Positions 1 through 9,945 of a stretch of 64,000 bases of DNA are shown here, piece after piece. Origin of the DNA: Lactobacillus sp. (lineage in GTDB: Bacteria > Bacillota > Bacilli > Lactobacillales > Lactobacillaceae). The stretch covers positions 62,001 through 126,000 of the forward strand of contig NZ_JAAVAU010000017.1 in assembly GCF_014803895.1 (NCBI RefSeq), read 5' to 3'. Position numbers and translations under genes: made by a program. The notes below the pieces were generated by a model. That model saw only the letters and a list, made by a program, of their open reading frames with translations, was not told the origin of the DNA and did not search any database. Position 1 is the stretch's first letter; every line of letters begins with the position of its first letter.

Positions 1-357
1 TCCTTATTTTTTGAATTAGCTCATCAAAAATGGTTGATGACTGGTGACTTAGATCAAGCAGGTGAACAAAAAATTTTTGAACACTACCCTTCTTTAAAAG
101 TTGATTATTTTAAGTTAGGACATCATGGGAGTAGAACATCTTCGAATATAGATTTTTTACATGCTATTGAACCTAAAATGGTATTTATTTCTTCTGGTCG
201 CCAAAATAGATTTGGACATCCTCATATTGAAACTTTAACTACTTTAAAAAAGTTGCATCTTCCATATTTAAACACGCAAGATAGTGGTACAATAACTTGG
301 ACTTATTCCATTTTTGGCAATCAAAGGATTTATACTTTTTTAAAAAAGGAAAAATAA
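1..357 (+). CDS. comEC: ComEC/Rec2 C-terminal part (5' end outside window)
   Basis: The frame is open from base 1, so the gene is cut by the window edge; about 118 residues remain. They match the C-terminal metallo-beta-lactamase-like domain of ComEC, the membrane channel that carries single-stranded DNA inward during natural transformation. Visible landmarks are the MTGDLD segment followed by LGHHGSRTSS, typical of this domain, and a late SSGRQNRFGHP segment. The stop codon shares one base with the holA start, so the two are probably co-transcribed; comEC-holA-rpsT is the usual Firmicute order. Whether the N-terminal membrane domain is intact cannot be seen. Confidence 0.85.
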   Translation, partial: SLFFELAHQKWLMTGDLDQAGEQKIFEHYPSLKVDYFKLGHHGSRTSSNIDFLHAIEPKMVFISSGRQNRFGHPHIETLTTLKKLHLPYLNTQDSGTITWTYSIFGNQRIYTFLKKEK

Positions 358-1346
358 TGACTCTTTTAAAGCTTTTTAAACAAACTCATCCTCAAACAAA
401 AAATATCTTAATTGAGGGTGGGGATGCATTTTTTAATAATTATTTAGCACAAAATTATGCTCAGCAACTACAGTTTAAGGATTTTGAATTTATTACAGTA
501 GATTGTAATGAAGACGGAATTGATGAATTAATAGCTACCTTGACAGAATCTTCATTGTTTGGTGAACGTAAGTTAGTAGTGGTAAAAAATCCTTTTTTTC
601 TAACTCCGAAGGTTGCAGCTAAGTTTAAGAAAAAAATTAAACAGTTAGAAAAAATTATTGATCATTTAAATGAATTAGATGACATTATAATATTTGTTGC
701 TAATTATGATAAATTAGATCGACGCAAAAAAATTACTAAGTGTCTTATTAATCAGGTTAATGTAATAAATACAGCACTAAAACCTTACGAAATAAGTGGG
801 GTGATAAAGGCTATTTCGAAAGAAGAGGGTTTTCAATTCACTAATCGGGCTCTACAAATTTTATTGCAACGTAGTGATCAAGTATTAGACTCGGTTTTAA
901 GTAATTATATTAAATTAAAAAATATTTGTGATACTGATCATCGTATTACTGAAACTTTAGTTGAGCAAAATATTGATCGGTCTTTATCAGAAAATATTTT
1001 TGAAATTTTATCGACGGCGTTTAAAGGAAATATTGCTCAAGCAATCCAACGCTTAAATGATCACTTACTTGAGGGAAATAACGTAGTACAATTAATAGCA
1101 ATTTTTGAAAGTCAAATAGAATTTTTACTATGTGTAAAAACTCTGGAAAATAGAAAATGGAGTAAGGATCAAATTACAAAAGAATTAGGTGCTAATCCTT
1201 ATCGGGTAAAATTTGCTATGCAAAATAGGGTATCGTTAAGCAAGCTTAAAAAATTGATGACGCAAATTATTGAGTTGGATTTTAACTATAAAATGGGAAA
1301 TTATCATGGTGATGAATTTTTAAAATTATTTTTATTAAATATATAA
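357..1346 (+). CDS. holA: DNA polymerase III delta subunit
   Basis: This 329-residue protein is the clamp-loader delta subunit, which opens the beta sliding clamp in the replisome. The sequence begins MTLLKLFKQTHPQ with an early LIEGGDAFF segment typical of the HolA N-terminal AAA-like fold. I chose the ATG overlapping the comEC stop; a longer frame reads upstream from 297 but lies wholly inside comEC and has no ribosome-binding site. Length and position between comEC and rpsT match the family. Confidence 0.88.
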   Translation: MTLLKLFKQTHPQTKNILIEGGDAFFNNYLAQNYAQQLQFKDFEFITVDCNEDGIDELIATLTESSLFGERKLVVVKNPFFLTPKVAAKFKKKIKQLEKIIDHLNELDDIIIFVANYDKLDRRKKITKCLINQVNVINTALKPYEISGVIKAISKEEGFQFTNRALQILLQRSDQVLDSVLSNYIKLKNICDTDHRITETLVEQNIDRSLSENIFEILSTAFKGNIAQAIQRLNDHLLEGNNVVQLIAIFESQIEFLLCVKTLENRKWSKDQITKELGANPYRVKFAMQNRVSLSKLKKLMTQIIELDFNYKMGNYHGDEFLKLFLLNI

Positions 1347-1352
1347 GTAGCA

Positions 1353-1388
1353 AAAAAGACAAGAAACTAAACTGTTTCTTGTCTTTTT
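1353..1388. terminator. Bidirectional terminator between holA and rpsT
   Basis: A 15-bp stem (1353-1367 with 1374-1388) encloses a 6-nt loop. An A-run on the left and a T-run on the right let it end both holA (+) and rpsT (-) transcripts. Confidence 0.9.
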
Positions 1389-1407
1389 AGGTTAATATTT
1401 TGCTGAA

Positions 1408-1671
1408 TTAGTTCTTTTTAGCAGCAGTTTTCTTAGCCATACGTGACTTGTCGCGATTAGCCTTGTTCTTAGAAATAAGGTGCTTACTTGCAGCCTTATC
1501 TAAAGCACGAGCAGCTTTAACTTCTAAATCGAGGACATCTTTTGCGTCAGCTTCAACAGCTTCGTTGAACTTTCTTACAGCGGTTCTCAATTTACTTAAT
1601 TCGGAAGCATTACGCTTGTTAGCAACTGCATTGGTCTTAACACGCTTAATTGCTTGTTTAATTTGTGGCAT
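1408..1671 (-). CDS. rpsT: 30S ribosomal protein S20
   Basis: This small basic protein (87 residues from the ATG) begins [14 protein letters not shown] and ends in a lysine/alanine-rich tail, as S20 does. It binds 16S rRNA early in 30S assembly. I start it at the ATG at 1671; a TTG just upstream is a less likely start because GAGGTG lies seven bases before the ATG. It is transcribed convergently with holA. Confidence 0.95.
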   Translation of the reverse strand: MPQIKQAIKRVKTNAVANKRNASELSKLRTAVRKFNEAVEADAKDVLDLEVKAARALDKAASKHLISKNKANRDKSRMAKKTAAKKN

Positions 1672-1748
1672 CAAAATTCACCTCGATAAAATCAGATTTA
1701 CCTGTTAATTATACTTAATAGAAGGTAAAGGTGCAAGTGAAATTACGC

Positions 1749-1777
1749 TTGCTTTTTCAAAAAAATCCAGGTAATAT
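1749..1777 (+). promoter_or_regulatory. Candidate promoter of rpsO
   Basis: TTGCTT (1749-1754) and TAATAT (1772-1777) are separated by exactly 17 bases upstream of the structured rpsO leader. Sequence inspection only. Confidence 0.55.
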
Positions 1778-1792
1778 ATATTCTTGTCAGAA

Positions 1793-1838
1793 CCATTAAC
1801 GCTGTTTCCTCGCTGCCGACGGTTAACGTTGTTAATGG
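1793..1838 (+). promoter_or_regulatory. rpsO leader structure, likely S15 autoregulatory element
   Basis: CCATTAAC (1793-1800) pairs with GTTAATGG (1831-1838), enclosing a GC-rich segment that can fold further. The structure ends about 30 bases before the rpsO start. S15 binding its own mRNA leader is known in several bacterial groups through unrelated RNA structures; assigning that role here is inference from position and structure. Confidence 0.5.
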
Positions 1839-1867
1839 CAATTTAAAGAAAGAAAGGTTTTTTTCGA

Positions 1868-2137
1868 ATGGCTATTACAAAAGAAAAGAAAGATGAATTA
1901 ATTAAGAAGTTTGCACGCCACGATGGCGATACTGGTTCACCAGAAGTACAAATTGCTTTGCTTACTGATGATATTAACAACTTGAACGCCCACTTAAAGG
2001 CTCACAAGCAAGACCACCACTCATACGTTGGTTTGCTTAAGAAGATTGGTCACCGTCGTAACTTACTTCGTTACTTAAAGAACAAGGATATTACTCGTTA
2101 CCGTGAACTAATCAAGGAATTAGGTTTACGTCGTTAA
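1868..2137 (+). CDS. rpsO: 30S ribosomal protein S15
   Basis: An 89-residue protein containing [16 protein letters not shown] and the HKQDHHS and RRNLLRYL segments characteristic of S15. It binds the central domain of 16S rRNA. GAAAGAAAGG precedes the ATG. Length equals the family norm. A terminator follows at 2161-2188, so it is probably monocistronic. Confidence 0.97.
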   Translation: MAITKEKKDELIKKFARHDGDTGSPEVQIALLTDDINNLNAHLKAHKQDHHSYVGLLKKIGHRRNLLRYLKNKDITRYRELIKELGLRR

Positions 2138-2160
2138 TATTATTACTTTTGCACACACTA

Positions 2161-2188
2161 AGTCAGTTCAGTTGAACTGGCTTTTTTT
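2161..2188 (+). terminator. rpsO terminator
   Basis: A 10-bp stem (2161-2170 with 2173-2182, one G-T pair) with a GT loop is followed by a run of seven T. Confidence 0.88.
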
Positions 2189-2298
2189 GTTTATTTCAAA
2201 TGTTTTACGTAATATGATAAAATTAATTAGATAAACTTCCGTTTTGATCATTCTGATCCTAATAAAAATGAATATTTAATTTAGAAAGAAGAAAATTT

Positions 2299-4095
2299 AT
2301 GTCACAAAAAATAAAATTAATGATTTTGAGCGGAGTACGTGAAAATGGAAAGAATATGTACGCCGTTCAAGTTGATGATGAAATTTTTATCATGGATGCC
2401 GGATTAAAGTATCCTGATAGTTCCTTGCTTGGAATCGATGTAGTTATTCCTGATTTAGAGTTCTTTAAAGAATATGGTGATCGTATTGCAGGTATTTTTT
2501 TAACGCATGGTCATGCTGATTCTATTGGTGCATTGCCATATATTCTGCGCGATTATGATATTCCAGTATTTGGTTCAAAGTTAACTATTGAATTAGCTAA
2601 AATTGCCGTTCAACGTGAAAATAAGCACCGTAAAAATAATTTATTTCATGTAATTGATGCTGATACAGAAATTGACTTTAAAAATGCGACAGTATCATTT
2701 TTCCCTACTACTCACTCAGTTCCTGATTCTTTGGGAATTGATATTTCTACTCAAGAAGGAGAAATTGTTTATACTGGTGATTTTAAATTTGATCCTTCAG
2801 CTAAAGAGGGTTATCAGACTGACTTTGTGAGGTTATCTGAGATTTCAAAAAAGGGTGTATTAGCTTTATTAGCAGATTCGACTAATGCTGAGGCAGTATT
2901 TCCGAATGATCAACAAACATCCATTGAAAAGTACATTTTAGAAACCTTTCAAAATCATGATGGGCGAATTATTGTTGCCTCGAAAGCATCTAATATTAAT
3001 CGTGTGCAAGAAATTTTTACAGCTGCTCATAAAACTGGTCGTAAAGTATTCTTAACTGGTCGTGATGTAGGTAAAATTGTTTACACCGCTATGAAATTAG
3101 GATATTTAGATGTTCCTAAAAATTTATTAGTTCATGGTAAGGATTTGAAGAAGATACCTGCTAATGAATTAGTAATTCTAGAAACTGGTAGAATGGGTGA
3201 ACCTCTTAAATCACTCCAAAAAATGTCAACTAACCGTCATCGTATGGTTAAAATTAAAAAAGGTGACTTAGTCTTTATAGCTACAACTCCATCGCACTCT
3301 GTTGAAACAATGGTTGCTCAAACTAGTGATATGATTTATCGTGCTGGAGGCACGGTTAAGCAATTAGGAATTGATCGTCATACTAGCGGTCATGCAACAG
3401 GTCGAGATTTACAGCTTTTAATAGATACTTTGAAGCCTAAATTTTTAGTACCGGTAATTGGCGAATATCGTCTTCTTGAGATACAAGAAAATTTAGCAAT
3501 TCAGGCTGGCATGAATCGTCATGATATTTTTATCACCAAAAATGGTGATACATTGTCTTTAGAAAAGGGGCGCTTTTATTTAAGTGACCCAGTTCCAGGC
3601 GAAGATATTATGATTGATGGATCTGGTGTGGGAGACGTTGGTAATATTGTTTTGCGTGATCGTGAAGTATTATCTGACGACGGTATTTTTATTGCGGCTG
3701 TTACAATTGACCGTAAAAAGAAAAAAATTGTTGCTAAACCTTTAGTTTCTACACGGGGCTTTGTATATATCAAGGCTAACCATGCTTTAATGGATGGATC
3801 AGTAGAGGTCATCAAAGAGGCCATTAATAATAATTTTGAAAATAAACGCTTTGATTGGACTGAGTTAAAGCAAGATGTTCGCAATGCTGTTGAAAAATAC
3901 TTATATAAAGAAACAGGTCGGCGGCCAGTAGTTTTGCCAGTAGTAATGGAAGTAAATCAAAATAGACATCGTGCTATGGTAAAAAGAAATGCTGCTAAAG
4001 AAAATACTGCGCAAACAAAAGACCAGCATAACAAAAAGAAACCGTCAAATAGAAAAGACGCTAATAAGATGAGTGCAAAGAAGGCCAATGCTTAA
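2299..4095 (+). CDS. rnjB: Ribonuclease J, J2-type (degenerate metal-binding motif)
   Basis: This 598-residue protein has the metallo-beta-lactamase/beta-CASP fold of RNase J, the 5' exo/endonuclease of Firmicute mRNA decay. The motif at residues 70-75 reads HGHADS rather than HxHxDH, so the final histidine is serine. Loss of this residue is typical of the J2 paralogue, which has weak activity and works with J1. The location next to rpsO matches rnjB of other Firmicutes. The last 40 residues are lysine/asparagine-rich and probably disordered. I call it J2-type rather than J1 on motif and context; the J1 paralogue is not in the window. Confidence 0.82.
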   Translation: MSQKIKLMILSGVRENGKNMYAVQVDDEIFIMDAGLKYPDSSLLGIDVVIPDLEFFKEYGDRIAGIFLTHGHADSIGALPYILRDYDIPVFGSKLTIELAKIAVQRENKHRKNNLFHVIDADTEIDFKNATVSFFPTTHSVPDSLGIDISTQEGEIVYTGDFKFDPSAKEGYQTDFVRLSEISKKGVLALLADSTNAEAVFPNDQQTSIEKYILETFQNHDGRIIVASKASNINRVQEIFTAAHKTGRKVFLTGRDVGKIVYTAMKLGYLDVPKNLLVHGKDLKKIPANELVILETGRMGEPLKSLQKMSTNRHRMVKIKKGDLVFIATTPSHSVETMVAQTSDMIYRAGGTVKQLGIDRHTSGHATGRDLQLLIDTLKPKFLVPVIGEYRLLEIQENLAIQAGMNRHDIFITKNGDTLSLEKGRFYLSDPVPGEDIMIDGSGVGDVGNIVLRDREVLSDDGIFIAAVTIDRKKKKIVAKPLVSTRGFVYIKANHALMDGSVEVIKEAINNNFENKRFDWTELKQDVRNAVEKYLYKETGRRPVVLPVVMEVNQNRHRAMVKRNAAKENTAQTKDQHNKKKPSNRKDANKMSAKKANA

Positions 4096-4943
4096 TGGTG
4101 AATAAGAGTCAACGTAATTTGTTGAATTTGGCTGAACAAGCGGTAGAAAATGAAAAATTAGATGAAGCTGTTCAACATTTACTAGAAGCTTTGAGATTGG
4201 GACACACTACCGAGATTGTTTATAAATTATGCGAACTTTTTTTGAAGCAGAACAAACCGTATAAGGCCTATACTTTAATTAAAGAAGAACCAGATTTATT
4301 TTCAGATAAAAAAATTTATGATTTATATTTAAAAATTTTAAAAGATTTAAATTTCAATATTGAAGCTCTAGAGCTAAGTTATTTAAGTAATCAAAAAATA
4401 GATTTAGCTATTTCTCCGATTAGTGAACAAAAGCAACAAGAATTAATGCGAAATTTTAAAACTTTAAAATCGGTTAGTGAAAATGATTATTTAAAGTTAT
4501 ATCAGCTTAGTAAGCCTAACTTTATTCAGCTATCCCAAAGTTTATTAATTGATCCAACATTGGGATTTGCATTACGGTTGTCTTTATGTGAAGATTTAAT
4601 AAAATTGGGGTATGATAATAGTGTAATAGTTTCAGTTATGGGTGAAAATAAGACATTCATTCCCAAAGAAACTATGCTTTTACAAAAAGATCCAATTTAT
4701 CGGGAATGTTGTATAAGTTTAGCAGACTATTTGAGACGTGAACCTAGCAAATTACCGATAATGGTTGGCGAACTTAATGTTTGCCTGGGGATGCTTTATC
4801 CTAAGCTTCATGATTATATTTCTGATCCAGACCAGTTTACCCATGATTTTCGACGATATCTTGAGAGTAAGCAAGGTGGCGTAAATCAAAAATTACTCAA
4901 TAAAATTTATGAATATTTAGCTTATGAAAAAGCGATAAATTAA
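4095..4943 (+). CDS. TPR-like repeat protein of unknown function
   Basis: The ATG overlaps the rnjB stop by one base, implying translational coupling. The N-terminal part (AEQAVENEKLDEAVQHLLEA) has the helix-turn-helix spacing of tetratricopeptide repeats; the remainder is helical and acidic. Such cytoplasmic repeat proteins are scaffolds. A similar gene next to RNase J occurs in lactobacilli as far as I recall, but no function is known to me. No signal peptide or membrane segment is visible. Confidence 0.6.
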   Translation: MVNKSQRNLLNLAEQAVENEKLDEAVQHLLEALRLGHTTEIVYKLCELFLKQNKPYKAYTLIKEEPDLFSDKKIYDLYLKILKDLNFNIEALELSYLSNQKIDLAISPISEQKQQELMRNFKTLKSVSENDYLKLYQLSKPNFIQLSQSLLIDPTLGFALRLSLCEDLIKLGYDNSVIVSVMGENKTFIPKETMLLQKDPIYRECCISLADYLRREPSKLPIMVGELNVCLGMLYPKLHDYISDPDQFTHDFRRYLESKQGGVNQKLLNKIYEYLAYEKAIN

Positions 4944-4973
4944 TAGTTTTAATCAAGTTTTGAGTAAAAAAGG

Positions 4974-5001
4974 TTTACTTTTTTGGCGTATTTAGTATAA
5001 T
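4974..5001 (+). promoter_or_regulatory. Candidate tuf promoter
   Basis: TTTACT (4974-4979) and a perfect TATAAT (4996-5001) are 16 bases apart. A second TATAAT lies at 5056-5061, so there may be tandem starts. Confidence 0.6.
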
Positions 5002-5015
5002 CAATAAAGGATATT

Positions 5016-5097
5016 TTCAAAGGGGTACAGGCTATGCATTTGCCTTTGAAAGTAGTATAATAATCAACAGAGAATTATCCGTTACTTACTCAACGGA
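5016..5097 (+). promoter_or_regulatory. Inverted repeats in the tuf leader
   Basis: TTCAAAGG (5016-5023) pairs with CCTTTGAA (5043-5050), and TCCGTT (5078-5083) pairs with AACGGA (5092-5097). Neither is followed by a T-run, so they are not simple terminators. They lie in the untranslated leader, between or after the two possible promoters. Function unknown. Confidence 0.4.
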
Positions 5098-5131
5098 CTT
5101 CTTGCAAATATTTACAGGAGGGTCATTTTAA

Positions 5132-6322
5132 ATGGCAGAAAAAGAACATTACGAAAGAACTAAGCCGCACGTTAACATTGGTACTATCGGCCACGTTGAC
5201 CATGGTAAGACCACTTTAACTGCAGCTATCACTACTGTTTTGGCAGAAGATGGTTTAGCACAAGCTGAAGATTACTCACAAATCGATGCAGCTCCAGAAG
5301 AAAAAGAACGTGGTATCACTATCAACACTGCCCACGTTGAATACGAAACTCCAAACCGTCACTACGCACACATGGATGCTCCAGGACACGCAGACTACAT
5401 CAAGAACATGATTACTGGTGCTGCTCAAATGGATGGTGCTATCTTAGTTGTTGCTGCAACTGATGGTCCTATGCCACAAACTCGTGAACACATCTTGCTT
5501 GCTCGTCAAGTTGGTGTTGAATACATCGTTGTATTCTTAAACAAGGTTGACTTAGTTGACGATCCAGAATTGATCGACTTAGTTGAAATGGAAGTTCGTG
5601 ACTTGTTATCTGAATACGATTACCCTGGTGATGATGTACCAGTTATCCGTGGTTCAGCTTTGAAGGCACTTGAAGGTGACAAGGAACAACAAGACGTTAT
5701 CAGAAAGTTAATGGAAACTGTTGACGAATACATTCCAACTCCAGAACGTGATACTGATAAGCCATTCTTAATGCCAGTTGAAGACGTATTTACTATCACT
5801 GGTCGTGGTACTGTTGCTTCTGGTCGTATCGACCGTGGTACTGTTAAAGTTGGTGACGAAGTTGAAATCGTTGGTTTAACTGATAAAGTTGAAAAGTCAA
5901 CTGTTACTGGTTTGGAAATGTTCCACAAGACTCTTGACTTGGGTGAAGCCGGCGATAACGTTGGTGTATTGCTTCGTGGTATCGATCGTGACCAAGTTGA
6001 ACGTGGTCAAGTTTTAGCTGCACCTGGTTCAATTCAAACCCACAAGAACTTCAAGGGTCAAGTATATATCTTGAACAAAGATGAAGGTGGTCGTCACACT
6101 CCATTCTTCTCAGATTACCGTCCACAATTCTACTTCCACACTACTGACGTAACTGGTAAGATTGAATTGCCAGAAGGTACTGAAATGGTTATGCCTGGTG
6201 ATAATGTTGAATTCACTGTTGAATTGATTAAGCCAGTTGCCATTGAAAAGGGTACTAAGTTTACTATCCGTGAAGGTGGTAAAACTGTTGGTGCTGGTCA
6301 AGTAACTGAAATTCTTGACTAA
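5132..6322 (+). CDS. tuf: Elongation factor Tu
   Basis: A 396-residue GTPase that delivers aminoacyl-tRNA to the ribosome. GHVDHGKT (P-loop), the DAPGHADY switch II segment, NKVD and the [13 protein letters not shown] domain-2 segment are all present, and length is exactly the family norm. A strong AGGAGG site precedes the ATG. Codon use is visibly more biased than in flanking genes (CAC, AAC and AAG preferred), as expected for a very highly expressed gene. A terminator at 6337 isolates it from tig. Confidence 0.99.
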   Translation: MAEKEHYERTKPHVNIGTIGHVDHGKTTLTAAITTVLAEDGLAQAEDYSQIDAAPEEKERGITINTAHVEYETPNRHYAHMDAPGHADYIKNMITGAAQMDGAILVVAATDGPMPQTREHILLARQVGVEYIVVFLNKVDLVDDPELIDLVEMEVRDLLSEYDYPGDDVPVIRGSALKALEGDKEQQDVIRKLMETVDEYIPTPERDTDKPFLMPVEDVFTITGRGTVASGRIDRGTVKVGDEVEIVGLTDKVEKSTVTGLEMFHKTLDLGEAGDNVGVLLRGIDRDQVERGQVLAAPGSIQTHKNFKGQVYILNKDEGGRHTPFFSDYRPQFYFHTTDVTGKIELPEGTEMVMPGDNVEFTVELIKPVAIEKGTKFTIREGGKTVGAGQVTEILD

Positions 6323-6336
6323 TCCTTATTTGGATT

Positions 6337-6369
6337 AAAAAAGACATGTTGTATGACATGTCTTTTTTT
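6337..6369 (+). terminator. tuf terminator
   Basis: AAAAAAGACATG (6337-6348) pairs with CATGTC plus a run of T (6357-6369); 8-nt loop. Confidence 0.9.
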
Positions 6370-6414
6370 ATTTGTATTTATTTTTGGAAATTTTTATAAA
6401 AATTTACTGTAAAT

Positions 6415-6443
6415 TTGTGTTTTGGCGGCGTTTAAGGTAAGAT
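6415..6443 (+). promoter_or_regulatory. Candidate tig promoter
   Basis: TTGTGT (6415-6420) and TAAGAT (6438-6443) with a 17-base spacer, about 48 bases before the tig start. Confidence 0.5.
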
Positions 6444-6490
6444 AGTTGAGTGTGCAAGAGCAACCCAAATTTGACATCGGAGGTATATTA

Positions 6491-7825
6491 ATGTCTGCAA
6501 AATGGAAAAAGACCGGAAAAACAACCGGCGAATTAACTTTTGAAATTTCACAAGATCAAGTAAAAAAAGCTTTAGACCAAGCTTTTAAACGTGTAAAGAA
6601 GAATTTACGTGTTCCTGGATTCCGTAAGGGTCATGTGTCACGTATTATTTTTGATCAATACTATGGTGAAGAAGCCCTTTATGAAGATGCATTAAACATT
6701 GTTTTACCAGAAGCTTATAGTGCAGCTGTTAAGGAAACTGGTATTGATCCAGTTGGTCAACCACAAATTGTTCCTGAATCCATGGATGCAGGTAAAGATT
6801 GGGTTATGAAAGCTACTGTTAGCGTTAAGCCTGAAGTTAAATTAGGTGATTACAAGGGCGTTGAAGTTCCTAAACAAAGTACTCGTGTCTTAGTAAAGGA
6901 CGTTGATGCTGAATTAGACAAACGTCGCCAACAAAACGCTGAGTTAGTTTTGAAGGACAGTAAGTCTGCTAAGGGTGATACTGTAACCATTGATTACAAG
7001 GGTACTATTGATGATAAGCCATTTGATGGTGGTAGTGCACAAAACTACTCCTTAGAATTAGGTTCTGGTACTTTCATTCCTGGTTTTGAAGACCAACTTA
7101 TTGGTCACAAGGCTGGCGATGATGTTGACGTTGTTGTAACCTTCCCAAAAGATTACGGTGCTGAAGATTTAGCTGGTAAGGAAGCTCACTTTGCTACTAA
7201 GATTCACGAAGTTAAGTCAAAGGAATTACCTAAGCTAGATGATGAATTCGCTAAGGATGTTGATGATACTGTTGAATCACTTGACGAATTAAAGGATAAG
7301 ATTAAGAAAGACTTGAAGAAGCAAAAGGAAGACAGCGCTAAGGACGCAATTCAAGATGCTGCTATTCGCGGTGCAGTTGCAAACGCTGAAATTGAAGAAA
7401 TTCCAGATGCAATGATTCAAGATGACATTAATACTCAAATGAATCAATACTTAGGTAATATGCAACGTCAAGGTATTGATCCACAAACTTACTTCAAATT
7501 AACTGGTACTACTGAAGCTCAATTGCGTGAACAATTAGCTAAAGATGCAGCTGAACGTGTTAAGACTAACCTTGTTTTGGAAGCTATCGTTGCTGCAGAA
7601 AAACTTGATGCAACTGAAGAAGAAATTGAACAAGAAATTAAGGATTTAGCACATGACTATAACATGGATGAAAAAGTTGTACGTCGTACTTTAACTGATG
7701 ATATGCTTAAGCATGATATAGCTGTAAGAAAGGCAATTGATTTAGTTACTGATAAAGCTAAGCAAGTTCCTAAGAAGAGAAAGACTTCAACTAAAAAGGC
7801 TTCAACTAAGAAAGAAGATAAATAA
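6491..7825 (+). CDS. tig: Trigger factor (ribosome-associated peptidyl-prolyl isomerase)
   Basis: A 444-residue chaperone that meets nascent chains at the ribosome exit. The ribosome-docking signature (VPGFRKGHV) lies near residue 40, the FKBP-like domain ([19 protein letters not shown]) near 165, and a long helical C-terminal chaperone domain follows with a lysine-rich tail. I place the start at the ATG at 6491, preceded by GGAGG; an upstream GTG at 6446 in the same frame adds 15 residues that are not family-like. tig followed by clpX is a common bacterial order. Confidence 0.95.
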   Translation: MSAKWKKTGKTTGELTFEISQDQVKKALDQAFKRVKKNLRVPGFRKGHVSRIIFDQYYGEEALYEDALNIVLPEAYSAAVKETGIDPVGQPQIVPESMDAGKDWVMKATVSVKPEVKLGDYKGVEVPKQSTRVLVKDVDAELDKRRQQNAELVLKDSKSAKGDTVTIDYKGTIDDKPFDGGSAQNYSLELGSGTFIPGFEDQLIGHKAGDDVDVVVTFPKDYGAEDLAGKEAHFATKIHEVKSKELPKLDDEFAKDVDDTVESLDELKDKIKKDLKKQKEDSAKDAIQDAAIRGAVANAEIEEIPDAMIQDDINTQMNQYLGNMQRQGIDPQTYFKLTGTTEAQLREQLAKDAAERVKTNLVLEAIVAAEKLDATEEEIEQEIKDLAHDYNMDEKVVRRTLTDDMLKHDIAVRKAIDLVTDKAKQVPKKRKTSTKKASTKKEDK

Positions 7826-7853
7826 TTAATTCTTCGAAGAATCGAAGTTAAAT

Positions 7854-7881
7854 AAAAGGGCGGCTCAATAGTCGCCCTTTT
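7854..7881 (+). terminator. tig terminator
   Basis: AAAAGGGCG (7854-7862) pairs with CGCCCTTTT (7873-7881). Confidence 0.88.
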
Positions 7882-7980
7882 ATAATGAAAAATTAAAGCT
7901 TGAAGTCTATTTTTTTACCTTATTGTGAAAAAATGATAAACTATCTTTTAGTTAGTTGAGTAAGAAAGGGGTCATATAAT

Positions 7981-9234
7981 TTGACTAATGATGTCACTCA
8001 ACCGGAAGAAGTAAGATGTTCTTTTTGCGGTAAATCACAATCACAAGTAAGAAAAATTGTAGCGGGAAATGGAGTATATATTTGTAATGAATGTATTGAA
8101 GTTTCTCAAAAAATTATTGATGATGAATTACGTGCGGATTCTTTAAAAGAAACTAAAGCTCTTCCTAAGCCAATGGAAATTAAGGAAAAATTGGATGAAT
8201 ATGTAATTGGGCAAGACCGGGCTAAGCGTGTGTTATCAGTTGCTGTTTATAATCACTATAAACGAATTAGCCAAATGGATATCGATGATGGAACTGAATT
8301 ACAAAAGTCTAATATTGCTTTAATTGGACCTACTGGATCTGGTAAAACATATCTTGCGCAGACTTTGGCACGTATTTTAAATGTACCATTTGCAATTGCT
8401 GATGCAACCACTTTAACCGAAGCGGGTTATGTTGGTGAAGATGTAGAAAATATTTTGCTTAAATTGTTGCAAAATGCAGATTACGACCTTGAACGTGCTC
8501 AAAGAGGGATTATCTATATTGATGAAATTGATAAAATTTCAAAGAAGGCAGAGAATGTCTCAATTACACGTGATGTATCAGGTGAAGGTGTTCAACAATC
8601 ACTTTTAAAAATCTTAGAAGGTACTATTGCATCAGTTCCTCCACAAGGTGGGAGAAAACATCCGCAACAACAAATGATTAGAATGGATACTTCTAATATT
8701 TTATTTATTGTTGGTGGGGCCTTTGATGGTATTGAAAATATAGTTAAGAATCGCTTGGGTAAAAAGACTATTGGTTTTGGTGCTGAAAATGAAATGAATC
8801 AAGTTGATTCTAGTGAATGGCAAAAATATCTCACTACTGGAGATTTAGTTAAATTTGGATTAATTCCTGAATTTATTGGACGTATTCCTATTATCTCTAC
8901 TTTGGATAAACTTGATTCAGAATCTTTGATAAGAATTTTGACTGAACCAAAAAATGCATTGATTAAGCAATATAAGCGTTTGATGGGCTTGGATGGTGTT
9001 AATTTAGAATTCACTGAAGATGCTTTAGAAGCTATTGCAGATTTAGCTTTAAGTCGTCATATGGGAGCAAGGGGCTTACGATCAATTATCGAAAATTCAA
9101 TGATGGATATCATGTATAAGGCTCCTAGTGATGATACAATTGATACAGTAATCATTACTAAAGATGTAATCCTTGATCACGCGGAACCCAAAGTTACCTA
9201 TAAAAAAGATCTTGAAGAACAGGCGGCAAAATAA
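7981..9234 (+). CDS. clpX: ATP-dependent Clp protease ATP-binding subunit ClpX
   Basis: A 417-residue AAA+ unfoldase that feeds substrates to ClpP. A four-cysteine zinc finger (CSFC...CNEC) occupies residues 13-38, Walker A is GPTGSGKT, Walker B is IIYIDEID, and the sensor region [12 protein letters not shown] lies near the C-terminus. The start is a TTG with AAAGGGG upstream; no in-frame ATG precedes the zinc finger. The stop overlaps the engB start by one base, so the two genes form an operon. Confidence 0.96.
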   Translation: MTNDVTQPEEVRCSFCGKSQSQVRKIVAGNGVYICNECIEVSQKIIDDELRADSLKETKALPKPMEIKEKLDEYVIGQDRAKRVLSVAVYNHYKRISQMDIDDGTELQKSNIALIGPTGSGKTYLAQTLARILNVPFAIADATTLTEAGYVGEDVENILLKLLQNADYDLERAQRGIIYIDEIDKISKKAENVSITRDVSGEGVQQSLLKILEGTIASVPPQGGRKHPQQQMIRMDTSNILFIVGGAFDGIENIVKNRLGKKTIGFGAENEMNQVDSSEWQKYLTTGDLVKFGLIPEFIGRIPIISTLDKLDSESLIRILTEPKNALIKQYKRLMGLDGVNLEFTEDALEAIADLALSRHMGARGLRSIIENSMMDIMYKAPSDDTIDTVIITKDVILDHAEPKVTYKKDLEEQAAK

Positions 9235-9824
9235 TGAAAGTTACAGATAGTGAATTTATTATTAGCGCAGTTTCTGAGAAGCAGTATCCAGATGATGATT
9301 TACCAGAGTTTGCATTAGCTGGTCGCTCGAATGTAGGTAAATCAAGCTTAATTAATACTATTGTTAATCGTAGAAAGCTTGCTAGAACTTCACAACAGCC
9401 TGGTAAAACACAAACTTTGAATTTTTATAAAGTAAACAATGAACTTTATTTGGTTGATGTTCCAGGTTATGGCTATGCTAAAGTTTCTAAAAAGCAACGT
9501 GAAAAATTTGGTGAAATGATTCAAGATTATCTTGAATTACGCGCAGATCTTAAAGGATTAGTTCTTTTAGTGGATGCTCGTCATGATCCGACTAAAGATG
9601 ATATTAGCATGTTTGAGTATGCTCAATATTTAGATATTCCAATCTTAGTTGTTGCAACTAAGATGGATAAGCTTAAAAAGATGGAAGCAAGTCAAATTAA
9701 ACAAAAAATTGGTAAGAGCTTAGATTTAGAAAAAGAAAATGTCTCATTTTTACCATTTTCTAGTGTAGATAAACTTAATGTAGATAAATTCTGGGAGTGG
9801 GTAGAAACTCACGAAAAGGATTAG
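9234..9824 (+). CDS. engB: Ribosome biogenesis GTP-binding protein YsxC/EngB
   Basis: A 196-residue GTPase needed for late assembly of the 50S subunit. G1 is GRSNVGKSS, G3 is DVPGYGYAKV, G4 is TKMDK and G5 is SSVDK; the length is normal. It is translationally coupled to clpX, a pairing frequent in Firmicutes. Confidence 0.95.
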   Translation: MKVTDSEFIISAVSEKQYPDDDLPEFALAGRSNVGKSSLINTIVNRRKLARTSQQPGKTQTLNFYKVNNELYLVDVPGYGYAKVSKKQREKFGEMIQDYLELRADLKGLVLLVDARHDPTKDDISMFEYAQYLDIPILVVATKMDKLKKMEASQIKQKIGKSLDLEKENVSFLPFSSVDKLNVDKFWEWVETHEKD

Positions 9825-9827
9825 CAG

Positions 9828-9880
9828 AAAAATACTGTTTAACTTTAGATTTATTCATCTAAGATTATGCAGTATTTTTT
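9828..9880 (+). terminator. clpX-engB terminator
   Basis: AAAAATACTG (9828-9837) pairs with CAGTATTTTT (9870-9879), enclosing a second 6-bp hairpin (9845-9850 with 9857-9862). Confidence 0.85.
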
Positions 9881-9945
9881 TGTTTGCTCTTAAGAAATAT
9901 AATAAAACCAAGTATAATTAAAAATAGGTAGAAAAGAGGGAGTAT

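Noticed and set aside
1448..1708. Plus-strand ORF opposite rpsT
   Set aside because: Shadow of the S20 gene; no ribosome-binding site and atypical composition.
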